Shown here: positions 13,112 to 26,800 of the stretch, piece after piece
How the letters are laid out: each line of letters starts with the position of its first letter
Position numbering within the stretch: position 1 is the first letter of the stretch
Origin: Brugia malayi
Lineage: Eukaryota > Nematoda > Chromadorea > Rhabditida > Onchocercidae
Assembly: GCF_000002995.4 (NCBI RefSeq)
Contig: NW_025062477.1
Coordinates: 1,568,001 to 1,632,000, forward strand
Length of the DNA stretch: 64,000 nucleotides
Reading direction: 5' to 3'
The notes under the pieces: model-generated
Told to the model about the DNA's origin: nothing
What the model saw: the letters and a program-made list of their open reading frames with translations, nothing else
The model's database searches: none
Position numbers and translations under genes: made by a program

Positions 13112-13147
<36 letters not shown>
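13102..13147. repeat. (AAT)n microsatellite
   Basis: About 15 AAT trinucleotides with one phase slip. Simple sequence in the AT-rich intergenic region. Confidence 0.9.
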
Positions 13148-13148
<1 letters not shown>

Positions 13149-14823
13149 CACAAATAAACCAGCAAAGAGAACTTCATTATTGAAAAACTAAGATAAATGA
13201 CACAATTCATTTTCTTTCAGCATGATAATTGATGTCCTTTGAAAGAAAAAAAAAAAAAAGTTAAAAAAAGAAATAAGTGATAACCTCTGGAAGGAAGCGG
13301 AACGGATATTAGAATGAAAGAAAAAAAAAAAAAAAAAGAAAAGAGAAGACAATTTACAAGTAAAAGGAGGAGCAAGGTTTTTAATAAAATCAACTAGGGC
13401 TTCAATTGTAAGGTAATTTTTTTTGTTTTTTTTTTTTTTGCTTTCACTGATTACCCTATTTACGAAATGTTTTCTTAAAGAAAGAGAAATTTTAACTTTT
13501 TAACTTTCTTATGCAATTTCTGAAATTTATTTCATAAAGGATAGCATTTTTGTTAAACAAATTAGCAAAATCAAAATAAAACTATATTTAAATTTGATAA
13601 AATTTTACGGAGAAGAGAAAAATCAAAAGTCAAGCCATATTCCAAGAAAAAACCTTACGTAGAAGATTTAAAGCTTCAATCTGCAACATATTGGAAATAA
13701 TTTTTACAAATCTATGAAGTGACAGGATATCAAAGCAAAAATGAAAAAATTAATGAAAACAAAAAAAAAAAATGAAGGCAAGAAATATTCTGAGATAAGG
13801 CGTTGATCATTTACAATAACTAACATGATATTTGTTAATCAAATATGAAAGTTTTAGCAGAATTTCGAATAATAAATGTACAAAAAGTATAATTCTTACA
13901 TAGAAATAAACTGGAATTAAGATTTCAAAATAATCTTTCAACAGTTTCAATAGTGAACTTATACAAATGATACAAAAAGTGTAACAATTTCAGAGGAATG
14001 AAGCAGTAAAGATTTTGTCCAAAACAAAAAAAAAAAAAAAAAAAAAATTAACAAATTTCGAAGTGTTAAAAATTTTTAAATTTCATATTGATGAGATTTT
14101 CTTTAAAATGTTTCACCAAGTTTTTTGTTTTCTAACAAAAATGGGAGGGTAATGATATATGTACAATGATAATAAAAAGTAAGATGAATAATATAAAAAA
14201 TAAGGCACAAATTAATCTAAGCAGTATTTCAACAACAAAAAGCATTACATATAAACATTTAAGACAACTAAGTTGCATATAAACTGGGAATACAACATTT
14301 TGTCAAAAACAGCATATTTATTTTGGACCAAAAGAATACAATCACAGTCATTACGTAAACCATGAGCATATGTTAAAAAGACGGCAAATATATCATTTTT
14401 AAAGATCAGTAATATAGAGAAGTTATTTTGAATGCAGTAATTTGCTATTTCATTAAGCAAAATTATTCACAAAAAAAAAAAAAAAAAATCAAATGGGAAT
14501 TTTTTAATTTTCTTGAAACCAGAAAATTAATGACTTCTAAAATAAAACAGTTGTATTTTGAGTAGATAAAATCTAGCCACACGCAGTGTGTTACACAGGA
14601 TTACATGAATTCATGAATGGTAAGTTTTTACCAGTGAAACTGGTTTAAAAACAAGAATTTTAAAAATTTATCAACTTAATTTTTCGAATTAAACACAAAA
14701 ATCTTTTTCAGCAATTGCACTTAGATTTGTGCTAAAGAGACTTTTAAGAAAAATTTTTTTCTTCTTTTTACATCAATAAATAACGAGATAAAAGATCCAA
14801 AAGAAAAATATCTCTGCTAATGA

Positions 14824-17800
14824 TTAAACTTGATTTGGTTTCATTGTCGGTCTTGGTAGCGAAATAGCTCTTCGATCTGATTTCGGCGTTCCCAAAGTGC
14901 TTGTGCTACATGACGATGCTAATACGCCATTCATCAAATACTTCAAGCAAATAACTTCCCGACGGGCAAAACAAGTTATGTAAATCCAGTCATCCTGAAA
15001 AACAAATAAAAATAACATATATATTCGTTGTTCCTTTAGCTAATTTGGACTATAAAAGTTATAAATTATCCAGTAATTTTGAAGAACTCAATTACTTTTG
15101 ATACAATTCACACATACAAAAAAAAAAAATAATAACCAACTTACATGAACAGTAATTCCAAGAGCTTCTTGGGGACCCAATGCGATAGGAATAACAATTT
15201 CTTTTATATGACGCATTCCTTTCGTACTGCCCAATAATGCCCATAAACGACTAGTAGCATAGTCAAGCACCAACAAATTTCCAAGCTAAAAAGGAAAAAA
15301 AAAAAATTGAATGCATACAAACTTACCAAATTCAAAGATAAATAAACCAAAACAGTAGCTTTATGAATATTTTGTGTAAATAATCGCAGCTAGAATGTAG
15401 AAGTATCACTTATTACACAGATAAATAATATACGTACTAACTTACTGAATCGACAACAGCACTAGCTGGATTTTTTATATATTCATAGAGTTTGTATGTT
15501 TTCGTTAAATCATATTCGTTGATTAATGTACCAGTATGATCCACTACGAACAGTAATATACGGTTTTGAGCTGCGTCACATGTTAGTAGTACTACAGCTC
15601 TGAAAATAAACCCATTTAATATTTTAAAGAAAGAGAAAGATCAAAAAAAAAATTTGAATGCAATAAGCATCACTCTTCTAAAGCAATTCTGTTATCAATC
15701 AAGTCACCAGAAATATGTTGAGCTAGACTACATACTTTTTATGCAAATAAAAGAATATGATTGATTAACGAACTTCAAAATAACCAAAAATCTTAGTGAA
15801 TTCTGAACCAATTTGTTTTTTAAATTCTTCTTCCCATTAGGAAAAATTCGAAAACAAACTTGTATTCAGCTTGATCTTCGGCCACTCGAAGATATTGATA
15901 TCGAGTTTTTCTCGATTCCTTTAAGATCTTCCATCCCTCAAGAAGGAAATGAAGATAAGATGAAGAATTTTGGCAATTTTTAAGTAGTGAAGAATACATT
16001 AAAATAGTCATTCAAAAAATGTTAAAAAGGCTAACCTTTCTGGATTGATTATACATCCATATTGCTGATCGATGATTGTCTCCGGAAACTGCAAATAATT
16101 CACCACGTGGACTCACTGTTATCCATCTCGTCCTGCTCAACTCAATCTTTGGTTCTCTAGGACAAGGAATTACCTAAGAAGAAGGAAATTAAATGAATAC
16201 TATATATATATATATATATATATAGTCACACAAGTTCAGAGGAAAATTGGACAAATCCAGTTAACATGACAAAGGTTTTAGAATTTCAAATTTCAAACGT
16301 AAACTGTTAAAAAGTTTTCTCAGATATTTATATTTCCAAGAAACAGAATTTATATAAAGAAAACTTCACCTCAACTTTTTTGAAACGATCTGTAATATCA
16401 AATACATGTATGCTTCGTCCTTTGCTATGCATCACGCTAACTAGAAGATGCCAATTTGTCGGATCAATGGTCAGTGATGATGCCGAACAGTCCCGTATTG
16501 GCAAATGTTGCAACACTTCACCTTTACATGTCACTATATATACACCTGGAATGAAAATTTCCGAATCTTAAAGCACAGCACTGACAGTGTAAATTAAAAA
16601 AAAAAACTTTTTAAACATTATCATAGTTTCAAAAATAAAGATTTGGTAAGAGAACAACAGAAATTATACACCGAGATCACTGAAATAAAATTTGAGATTT
16701 CAAGTGAAGTCCAAGTCTAGTGTATCACTGTTAATCACTAATCTTGTCTAAAAGAAAAAAGAAACAAGTAAAATACATCAATAATATGAATAATTTTTCG
16801 AAAAGATACCTCCACAACTATCAGATACAGCCAGCAGTTGTTTTTTGGTAAAAATATTGGGTAAAGATATAATATCAATTGGTCGTGAAAACAATCGTCC
16901 ACCGAAATGCATGAAACTTCGTTCAGTTTGCAAATTTCCTAATGTAACAGTAGTTGTTGACGTTGATGGATCACAACTAGATATCGTCTGCTCAAATAGT
17001 GGAGCTTGTAACTGTAAAATAAAATAAACAAAAAAAAAAGGAGAGGTATTTTAAAATCAAAGTTCTTCGAAAACTGTGAAAGATTATCCAAAAATAAAAT
17101 TCATAGATAGACTTAGTTACACTCAAAAAATTAAGGAACTAAAGACTATTAAAGAGAACTGAATAGAAGGAAATAAGCAATCCTAAAGTTCATCTCTACT
17201 TTTTATTCAACAATGTCAAAAAGTAAAATCAAAAAGTTTTATTTTCACCTCTCTCTTTCGTAGATTTATGTGTTCTTTTTTATCTTTCAAAATCAAAACC
17301 TGATATGATGCAATGCATTATGATTGTTACAACAATAAAAAAAATTAAAAAATCAAACAGTTTAGTGATAAAACCAACATCATGACTATCATATGAGCTA
17401 TCCGTCTGGCACACAGGGATAGAAGATGTTGCCGAAGGACTTGTCGAACTGAAAATATATTATCAAAAGACAAAAATAGAACCTAAATCTTAGTTGATTC
17501 TCGCATCTACTTAGTTTGATTCTCGAACGTTTTTTGCTTTTCGATCTTAGAAAGCCTTAAAATATGGATCAAATGGATAAACAAAAATTGAAGATGACAA
17601 TAAATGAGAAAAGAATGAATAAGCAATATACATTACTTGAAAGGTTCTTCTTTCAAAGCACAAGCTGAATCTGATTCATCGGTGAGAGATGAATTTCGAA
17701 GTGACTGCTGCTTCACTTCACGAATCTCAAATGCAAAAACGAAAAGATTTGGATGAAGGAAGTAAATAAATGAACAAAGTTTAAAAAATAAAAAAAATTT

Positions 17801-20800
17801 TTTAACAAAAAAACTGCAATAAAATAAAATTATGGTTACGTTAATAAAACGAAAAAGATAAAAGGAAAGTAAGATAAATCAAAATAGAAATGAAAAATAT
17901 ATTAGTCGAAATAATGAGAACATGAAATACAAATAGATTAAATAAATGGAATACAGACTGTGTGAAAATTCAGATGCAAATTTCTTTGACTTCAACAACT
18001 TACAAGAACACTTGGTTCAAGCGGTATTTGTGTCCTGGTATCATCAGCAGACATCTGTCTATTTAATATTTTGTCAGAAGTCAATTTTTCTTTAGCTAAT
18101 TCGCTGAATGGTCTTAAACTAATCGATGAATTATCTTTCAAGCGGTTTGTAGCAGCATCTGAAGAAACAAGTGTCGGAAGTGAAGATGTTGACCGTTGTT
18201 CCAGTGTTAGCGATGTTGATTTCATCAGTGAAAAGCTAAAAATAAAAATTAAAAAAGAAGAGGAATATTTCGACAACTGTGAAATTAATTAAATTTTAAT
18301 TATTTTCCTTCCAACTAAAAATAGAACTATAAAAGACTTAAGATACTACAGATTACCAATACTATTTTCTTCTTTATTTCTTCAAAGGAATTTTATTTCA
18401 ACTAAATTTTCAACATACATTATTTGCCTAAATTTCTAATTTCTTCAGAAACGAACAAATTTCTACTACACAATTTAACTCAACATAATAACGCAAATTT
18501 TTCCTTATATCAAGCAAAAAAAAAGTGGTGAAGAGCTCTTCTTACTCATAAACTATCAAAATCTGTATGATACTTGAATCAAATACAATTTAAACCGACA
18601 CTTCGGATTGAACAGTGATTTGGAAAAGAACGATTTACCCATTTTTCATGCTACGATAACTGCCGAAATGTCGTGCTCGTCGTTCAGATAGTATATCATT
18701 TGCTACTTCTTCTTTTTCAATCAAGTATTTAGCACAGTCAGCAGCACTCCATGCTGATGGTAGTGCAGCGCTAAATTTTACTTGACATGAATTCTGTTCC
18801 TAAAAAAAGTAAACTTTCTTGACAAACTCAAAATGCAAATTTTTTGCTCCATTACCTATGTTTCACTTTTCATTGTTTTTTTTTCCTACTCATTTTTCTG
18901 TTCTTTTCTTTCATTGCTTACCTTTTTAATTACTGAAAAATTTTTACCTTCTTCTTCTTCAAAGAACTTAGTAAAAACATTAAAGCTCCAAAACAAAAAA
19001 ATTTTTCAGGAATGAAAATAACTCACGTCTCCATTATCGCATGTAATATTGGCCATACGACAAACTTCAGAAATCAAATCCTTCAAACTAAAAAAAAAAA
19101 AGAAAAATCTAGCAATAATACTTACAATTTGAAGTTGGAATTGGCATTAATATGGCAGATAAAATTGAAATTTAAGTCAATGTCTACACAAAAATTTATT
19201 TGTTAATAAAATTAACAAATAGCAACCGTAACTAACCGTTCAGGATCCTTGGTACACATAGTCCAAACTTGATGAGCTGGCCTGGTGGGCGACAACATAT
19301 GATAAAGCGGTCGACTGAGCACCGACGAATTACTATCTCCCAACTCGCATAAAGCCTAAACAGACGGAAATTCTATTCCGAATTTTGCGAATGAATTCTA
19401 TTTCCGAATAGAATATAAGTTACAAAGGGACTCAATTATATTTTTTATAAGTCCTCTCTATTTTACAAATAATATATAAAAGAATCTTCCATCAGTTTTT
19501 TTTTTTTTTTTTCAACCAGTCTTCGTAAATATGATATTGTAGGATGGATTATTATTATCGTATTAAGATTATCATATTTCATCTACTGAAACAATATTTC
19601 AAATTTTTTATTCAATTTTATGCCAGTAATAAATTTAAAGTGATCCTTTGATAGCACAGTCAATTTCTTTTAGAAAATCTTTACGGATACTGGATCCAAA
19701 AAAAGTCACGCTGCAGCCAATCTCGTCATTAAAAGTCGATTTAAATTATAAACTTACTAGACTAATATTTTAAGTCAATGACTATACAAAAATTTATTTG
19801 ACTAATGGCGTCGAATTATTGTATCCTAAATCCAAAATTGAAATCTGAAAAGTGATGCCCATAATCTATGAGAAGCCAATATTTTTGATATGCTGTTCAC
19901 TTAAAGAACATATGTTTATTCTAATCTAGCAACTAGAATTTCGGTAATTTTTCACAAAAAACTAACTGAATTGATTTTGAATAGAATTTTTATATAAGTA
20001 TTATATCCGTCTCAATGTTTATGAGAAATTTTTCCAAGTGTTACAATATACACTATAAAAAATGAATTAAAATTTAACTCTTAACTCGTTGATCTCCAAA
20101 CACTGCAATACTTTCAGTTGAAGACTAGTGATTCAAATTAGACGGCAAATCATGTCCGCTTCTTATTAACAAGAAAACAATCACTACGAAATAAATTAAA
20201 TTGAAAATAACGAACTCTGTTCAACCTCGAAATAAGCAAACGATCCGGTTCATTCAGTTCTTCAAGACGTTTTCGAAGGAGATCAACCAAATGACATTCT
20301 AACTAAAATTAAAATTAGAATGTTCACTTTCTAGGAAAAAGCAATTTAAATAAAAATTAAAAACTTAATGCTTTGGATGTCTCATTAATGAGATACAACA
20401 TTTCCCACTGCATCTTACTAATTACTAATATGGTAGGAATTATTAATGTTTCTTTTTTTCATATCTAAATTTAACACATCTCGATAACCATAACAGAAGT
20501 TTTAAATTTTTTTCAATGGTTGTAACATATTGCAATCTTTAAAAATCATTTATTATCTAAATTTATTCTTTTCTCTCTTTTCCTTCCCATTTAGTGCATC
20601 TATCATTATAACTAGCGAAATTTATTTTGAATATTTATGAACTCATATAAATTATATTTGATATCATACTATTTCAGTTCTTCACTAAATTGATTGCCCA
20701 TTTGATTTAGCAGAAAAAAAAAAAGTGCGCTAAAACCAAAAACTCTTGATCATTACAAATGGCAAATAAATGCATGAACACGATTCTATTTCAGAATTTG

Positions 20801-23800
20801 ATTTTTCACGAAAAAAAAAAATAGTTGTTGTTTAAAAACTATTCTAGAAAAGAGTTATACGAACAGTAGCAGTGAATTCACGTATTTGAATTTCAAATTC
20901 TTTGGCAACATTTGACCGTGTAGAGCATCTACCCTCTAATGCTTGCATTGTTGAACGGTATAACTCTTGTCGATTCCATTTACCACTTCGATGTTCCGTA
21001 TGTCCATTCATCAGATGACAAACACTAAAAAAGAAAACAGTTCAAATCTGGTTAAAGAAATATCAATAAGCATTAAATGAAATTAATTTTCATTTGACTT
21101 TATTTAAAATTTTATACCAAAATATTCTATCTCAAATTAGCATAGCAGTGTGTAGAGAAGATGAAGAAATAGTTTTACTTCAATTACTCAATAAAGTCAT
21201 AGAAATTTTAAAAGAAATTGCCTTATATTAACAAGATTAAGTGATCAAATTGATTAACACAACTCAGATATACAAAAAATAAGGTCAAATGAAAGATTGA
21301 CAAGTAATCCACTGTTTTCAAATTCTCGAAAGCGCTAATATAAAAGGGAGTCTAAAGCCAATTTTCTTGTTCATTTCATGAAGGCATGAATCTCTACGAA
21401 AACATAATCTTCTTCCTATACTCAAAAATTATTCATGTAATGTTTACAAGAATTTTGCTTTTGAGACTCAAATATTGGAAATTAAATTTTCTTAGGAAAA
21501 AACTTTTCGCGAGAAATATTTGAATATAAATCCAATAGAGTTGCTAACAGAGAAATATTCTTTTAAAAAAAGTCAATTTAACAGTAATACGAACCGATGA
21601 CAGTAATTAAGATGCTTCCCTCCAAAAAAAAAAAAAAAAAGTTTGAAAATTCTTTCCTTTTTTATATTCACTTTGGCTTTATTTTACGCCAATGAATTTG
21701 ATAAATTTTAGTCTTCCTGTGCTAATTTTCAGATCAAAAATGAGACTAAAGTTTAGAGACCAAGTGTAAATCCTTAAAAGTAAATAGAGAAACGAATAGA
21801 CAGAGAAGCGGAAAAATGAGAAAACGAAGAAAGGATGAGAAGAGTTGGCGATAAAAAATAAATATAATGAACAGTGATGAAGAATGCTTATTTACTTTTT
21901 ATAAACTAAAAAAAAAAAAAAGCAGCAAGCAATGTTAGACTATATAAGCTTAGACTTTGAGTCATTTTTTGTTCCTCAATTCATTGACTCTTCATTTTTT
22001 CCAACTCATCGCCTCGAATTTGTGTGGTTGAGGTATCAGATTTAATTTTTCTCTTCGCTTCTTTCAATTCAGCATTCTTTCTATCCGTTATAAAAACCAT
22101 CATCATCTGTGTGGCTCTAATTGAAATTCACAAAGTGCTGAGCAAAATTTTTTGATTAAAATTTCGTCTTCATTTTGAAGTTTTAATTAGTTTTAGATTT
22201 TTTTTTTTTTTTTTTTTTTTCTTTAGATAATTCTTATCTTTTCTACAACCCATCTTTCAATGCTTTTTTTTAGTAATCAAAAAGAAACAAAAATTTCACA
22301 TGGTATTTAATAAACCTGTCTGTAATTTGAATAAATTACTCTTTAAAAATTAGTTTCATAGAATTAATCTATCATACTGGTCTAGGGTCAGGTATAATAA
22401 AAAGGGAATTAGAATTAAAAAATTAAGATATCTTGTCTAATAGGCTTGCTAAGCACTTGTTTATGATGTATAGCAAAATTTATGATTAGCTGCATCAATG
22501 ATTCGATGAATAAATAGTAGATATATTTAGTGTTTTTATTTCCAACATTAGTATATAGTAATTTTCAGTATATATATATATAAGAAAAGATGGTTTGTAA
22601 TAGAAAGTAAAGAGTTGAAATAACAAGTCTATCGAAAAAGAAAAAAAAAATGTTAATTAAATTTATTCAAAAAAAAAAAAAAGTGGTCAAATATTTTCCT
22701 TCTAAACGAAGATGAAAGTTTTAAAACAAAGATGATATAATGAAACAGAAAAGTACAAATTCGTGGGACAAAATGAAGAACTAAATTAAGAAGGAACAAT
22801 TCTTTCATAGAGAGCTTAAATGCTAACATTGTTACATCGTCACTAGTAATATTCACAAGTTTACACTTTCATTTTGCATTCATTGCAGTTTAGCAAATAA
22901 GATATCACAATCTTACTAAATTATCAAATCTATTTTGACCTTATTACAAGTTATTTTTTTGCTATGTTGATTTTCAAACTATCCTTCTTACTAAATATAC
23001 CATTACCTCTGATCTTTAAAAGAACATAAGAACATTGATACTTACTGAACAGGATTTCAGTAGAACTATCATTTAATATAGTGCTTCCTCTCAAATATAA
23101 CAGAACTAAATATCGAATCTTTATTGTTAAAATGAAATTTCAGTTTGACAAGAACTTCGACTGCTTCTGATATTTTGTTTCATTACTATTACCAATGTTT
23201 GTAAATGAGTGTGAATAAAAAAAAAAAAAAGCTTCCGAATGGTGAACAATAATTATTTAACAACTAAAAATTTACGATATATTCTTTGTTTTCATTCTTC
23301 CCTTTCCGTGCTTAAGCAATCATGGAAGCAAAATGAAGACCGATTTTAAAGGCTTTATTTAAGTGATTATTCAATGAAATTAAAAAGAATCTGTACTTTT
23401 GTCAACACATTTACGGGAGGCAAAGCAGATGTTTTCGTGAACTAAGCACAAATGATGAGTTTGGGGGGGGGGGGAAAAAAAAGCAAAAGGATATGGTTAG
23501 CGACAGCAGGACATAAACGATCATTTTATGTGACAAGAGGCCTGTCCGTCACCCATCCATCTTTTCCAACCAAAAATCCTATTTATTTGAAATATGGTTG
23601 AGGAAGTGCTAACACTGTTATACTAATACCCAAGATTGTGCTAATATTCTTCAGACCTTTTTTGTTTTTTCCTTTTTCCTTTTTCCTTTTTTTTTTTTTC
23701 TATCTACTCTTCATTAAATAAGTGGTAGAAAATTATACTTACCAATTGAAATTATAAGGAATAAAATGACTAATAAGTAAATAATCTATTTGTACATAAA

Positions 23801-26800
23801 TGAGCTATCTTTGAAGTGTAAATTTAATTTAATCTTCATGTAAAAATAATAGTAAAAACTGCAACATATCTGATAAAATATTCTTGTAAAGTTAATAATC
23901 TGAATATACAATTCGAAAAAGATATCCATTAAAGAAAATTGAATGGAGATTTCTTTAATCTTTAAAATATATGCAAGATTTAAATTACTAATCTATCGAT
24001 TGATTTTAGCACCTCTAAACAGAGAGCTAAATATAACTAAAATTTCTTTTTCTTTTAATGCTATGATCCAACACTCTGCTTCATTCTTAAATGGAAGCAT
24101 TTACAATTAAGATCAATTAACTGCCTTCATATGCTTTAAGATAATTTGCCCTATTATTTTGATTATAGCATTGTTGTTGTTGCATTTGCGTTATGATATA
24201 ATTTCAATTCTGGAAAGTAGAAAGAAAGTAATGAAAGAATATGTGAATTTTTTTATTCAGTGTAAATATAAGTTAATTATACTAATCACTGACGTATAAT
24301 TTAATGTTTGCCATTGATTAAATTTATTCAAATTTACATATTTCTCCAATCTTTTTATTTTACTCTGTTCATTATTCTACTACCCATAAAAACTATCTTT
24401 CTGTGAGCACTAAAACAAAAAAAAAAAAAACGATCATAAGTACAACTTCTTATTTCTTTTAGCTCAAATAAATATTTTCCTTTTCAATAAATTGCTAACA
24501 TCACCATAACTTATCTCAAAGCTATCAACAAATTTTTCCTAATTAACTTGAATGAAGCGAGAAGCCAGTTTAATCTATGTAAAACTCTTAGTTGTAATGA
24601 ACCTTTTCATCAATAAAAAAAAAATAAATTTTATAAGTGCTATGAATTTTTCTTGAAATTCTAAAGTACTGTTCCTAAAGTAAAGTAACAAACGATAGAT
24701 CACTTCCTGATAAGGAAAAAAAAATTTTTTTGTCAGCATAGAAGAAGAAATTTGTTCTCTATTACAGATGCGCTATAATAACTACTACCTGATATCCTTA
24801 TCACTAATAACTACTACCCGATATCCTTATCACAATTATCACTAATGTTACTTTCTATTATCGCATTCAAATTTGTTCAAAATTCTAGGAAATTTCTTAG
24901 AAATCATAAAACTCCTCATACCGTAGCAATCAGTTATAAAACAGTTCATCAGTTTAACTGAGAAATTTTGCTACTCATTCTCTTAATATTCAACAACTTT
25001 TGAAATTTTAAGGCTAATGAAATAAGTTTTACTTAACGAAAAAAACTACAGCAATTTAATCGTAAATGAAGTAATTTAATGCTCATCTCATCCTAAATTA
25101 TTGTTACGTAACAAATGCTACCTTTAATTCACTTACATGTATTGCAATTTTTGATAATCAATCAAACTGCAGAATATATGATAATAATGATAAAATTAAC
25201 ATATAATAATCGAATTTATTATTCTAATGTCATTGCGTGCACTAATCTTTGTTTTTGGTGAATATATACATTTATATATATATGAAATCTTTCTGAAATT
25301 TTTATTCCTTCTGTTGGCAAAAAAAAAAAAAAAATCTCTGAGAAAACGCTTTTCAAAAATAAGCTTTTAATTCTTCTTTAAATGATCTATCCAAAGCTGT
25401 GCATCTCAAATAAACTAGTACTTCCTTTGAAAATCATATTTTATTCACTGTAACTAAATAGCAAAAAAAAAAAAAAATGCTTTTATAAGCTAAAAATAAT
25501 ACATCGAATCCACATTTATTTGTCCAAAATCATTTAATTATTCAGTCTTTAGCTGCTATTTGCTTAACTATTAAAGAAATGTGTAAAGTGGAAATTAAAC
25601 GAATTTAAAATGAATGAAAAATTCTCCTGACACATTACAGTATCCTAAAATCTTATCACTTTGTCATGGAATCTAAGCCAAATTTATAATTTCATAACTA
25701 CCATCACATCATCTCATCATTTTTTGCTAAAATATTACAATTGTGAGCATTTAAGATTTTCTAATTGTTTTTTTTTTTTGTTTGTTTGTTTGTTTTTTAT
25801 TATTCTCATATTAAAGCTCATTATATTAATTAGACATATATATATATCTCATATATTAATTAGCTCAACAAAACATCCAGTATTTATACCATTATCAGAA
25901 ACTAAACTACTATATTACAGATTTGTCGATTTTATGGTACTATCCACTTGAATTAACAATAAATTCCGAATCATTTATTCATTTATACCTAATTACTACC
26001 TTGCAATCTTTCTAGTATGCTCAAGTTTGTTGTAAAATTAGGAAAAAAAAAACCAATGTTTCAAAGAAACATTAATTTCAAGGAAGAATGAATTAGTATC
26101 ATTAATTCAACGGAACAATGCCTATTATCCTCTTTTAATTCCTACTCTCGTCTTTTGATTTCAATCCTTACTCAGTGTCACTAATTATGAGATAATTCTA
26201 TAATCCAGAAATAACATTCTAGAAGATAGATGTCAGAACTGATACAGATGAATAACTTTGTAAACCGGCATTAATAGTTTTCTTGTAAAGGCGTTTTTTT
26301 TTTTTGATCTGATGCTACTTCACTTCCTGATTATGTTTTCAATTTTTTAATTGTTCTTTTAGTCAGCTTAACAGTTGTGAAGAACTGCTAAACTCTTTGT
26401 TTTGCTTTTTCATATAATTATTGATCAAATGTCTTAAGTTTATCTATCATTTTAATTGGTTTCTCCACTTTTATTTTTCGGATAATCCGAAAAAAACCTA
26501 CGATTTCTTCTTTAATTTTTTACTTTTTATCAGCAGATGCACTGGGGATAGTAATTTCAAAATAAATACAATAAATGCTCTTATTTCATCCTCATCATAA
26601 TTTCAGTTAGTAGCAGAATGACTGTTACACATAAAAAATAAAAAAATAATGCTAAATTTTTGAGCAGTATTCATTATAAATACGGTTGTTTAATTGCTAA
26701 TGTCTTTATCCCATTTACTTAATGAATTGCTTACTTAATTCTTCTTCACTTATTAATATAGTCTACAATAAAATTTATTTTAAATTCTTCATATCATTTT

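Larger units (their letters stand above)
7872..14823. other. Long AT-rich intergenic region or 5' intron
   Basis: About 7 kb between the leader exon of the repeat protein and the stop of the TRIM/NHL gene. Poly-A/T runs dominate. There is a GT tract (9185-9218), a GATA/TGATAA-rich stretch (9420-9900) and AAT repeats (10230-10250, 13102-13147). The only coding-like pieces are two short candidate first exons near 11.1 and 12.4 kb. The right end probably holds the 3' UTR of the TRIM/NHL gene. No RNA gene was recognised. Confidence 0.6.

Noticed and set aside
14245..14460. 71-codon minus-strand frame
   Set aside because: Lies downstream of the TRIM/NHL stop, with no splice partner or recognisable motif; probably 3' UTR.
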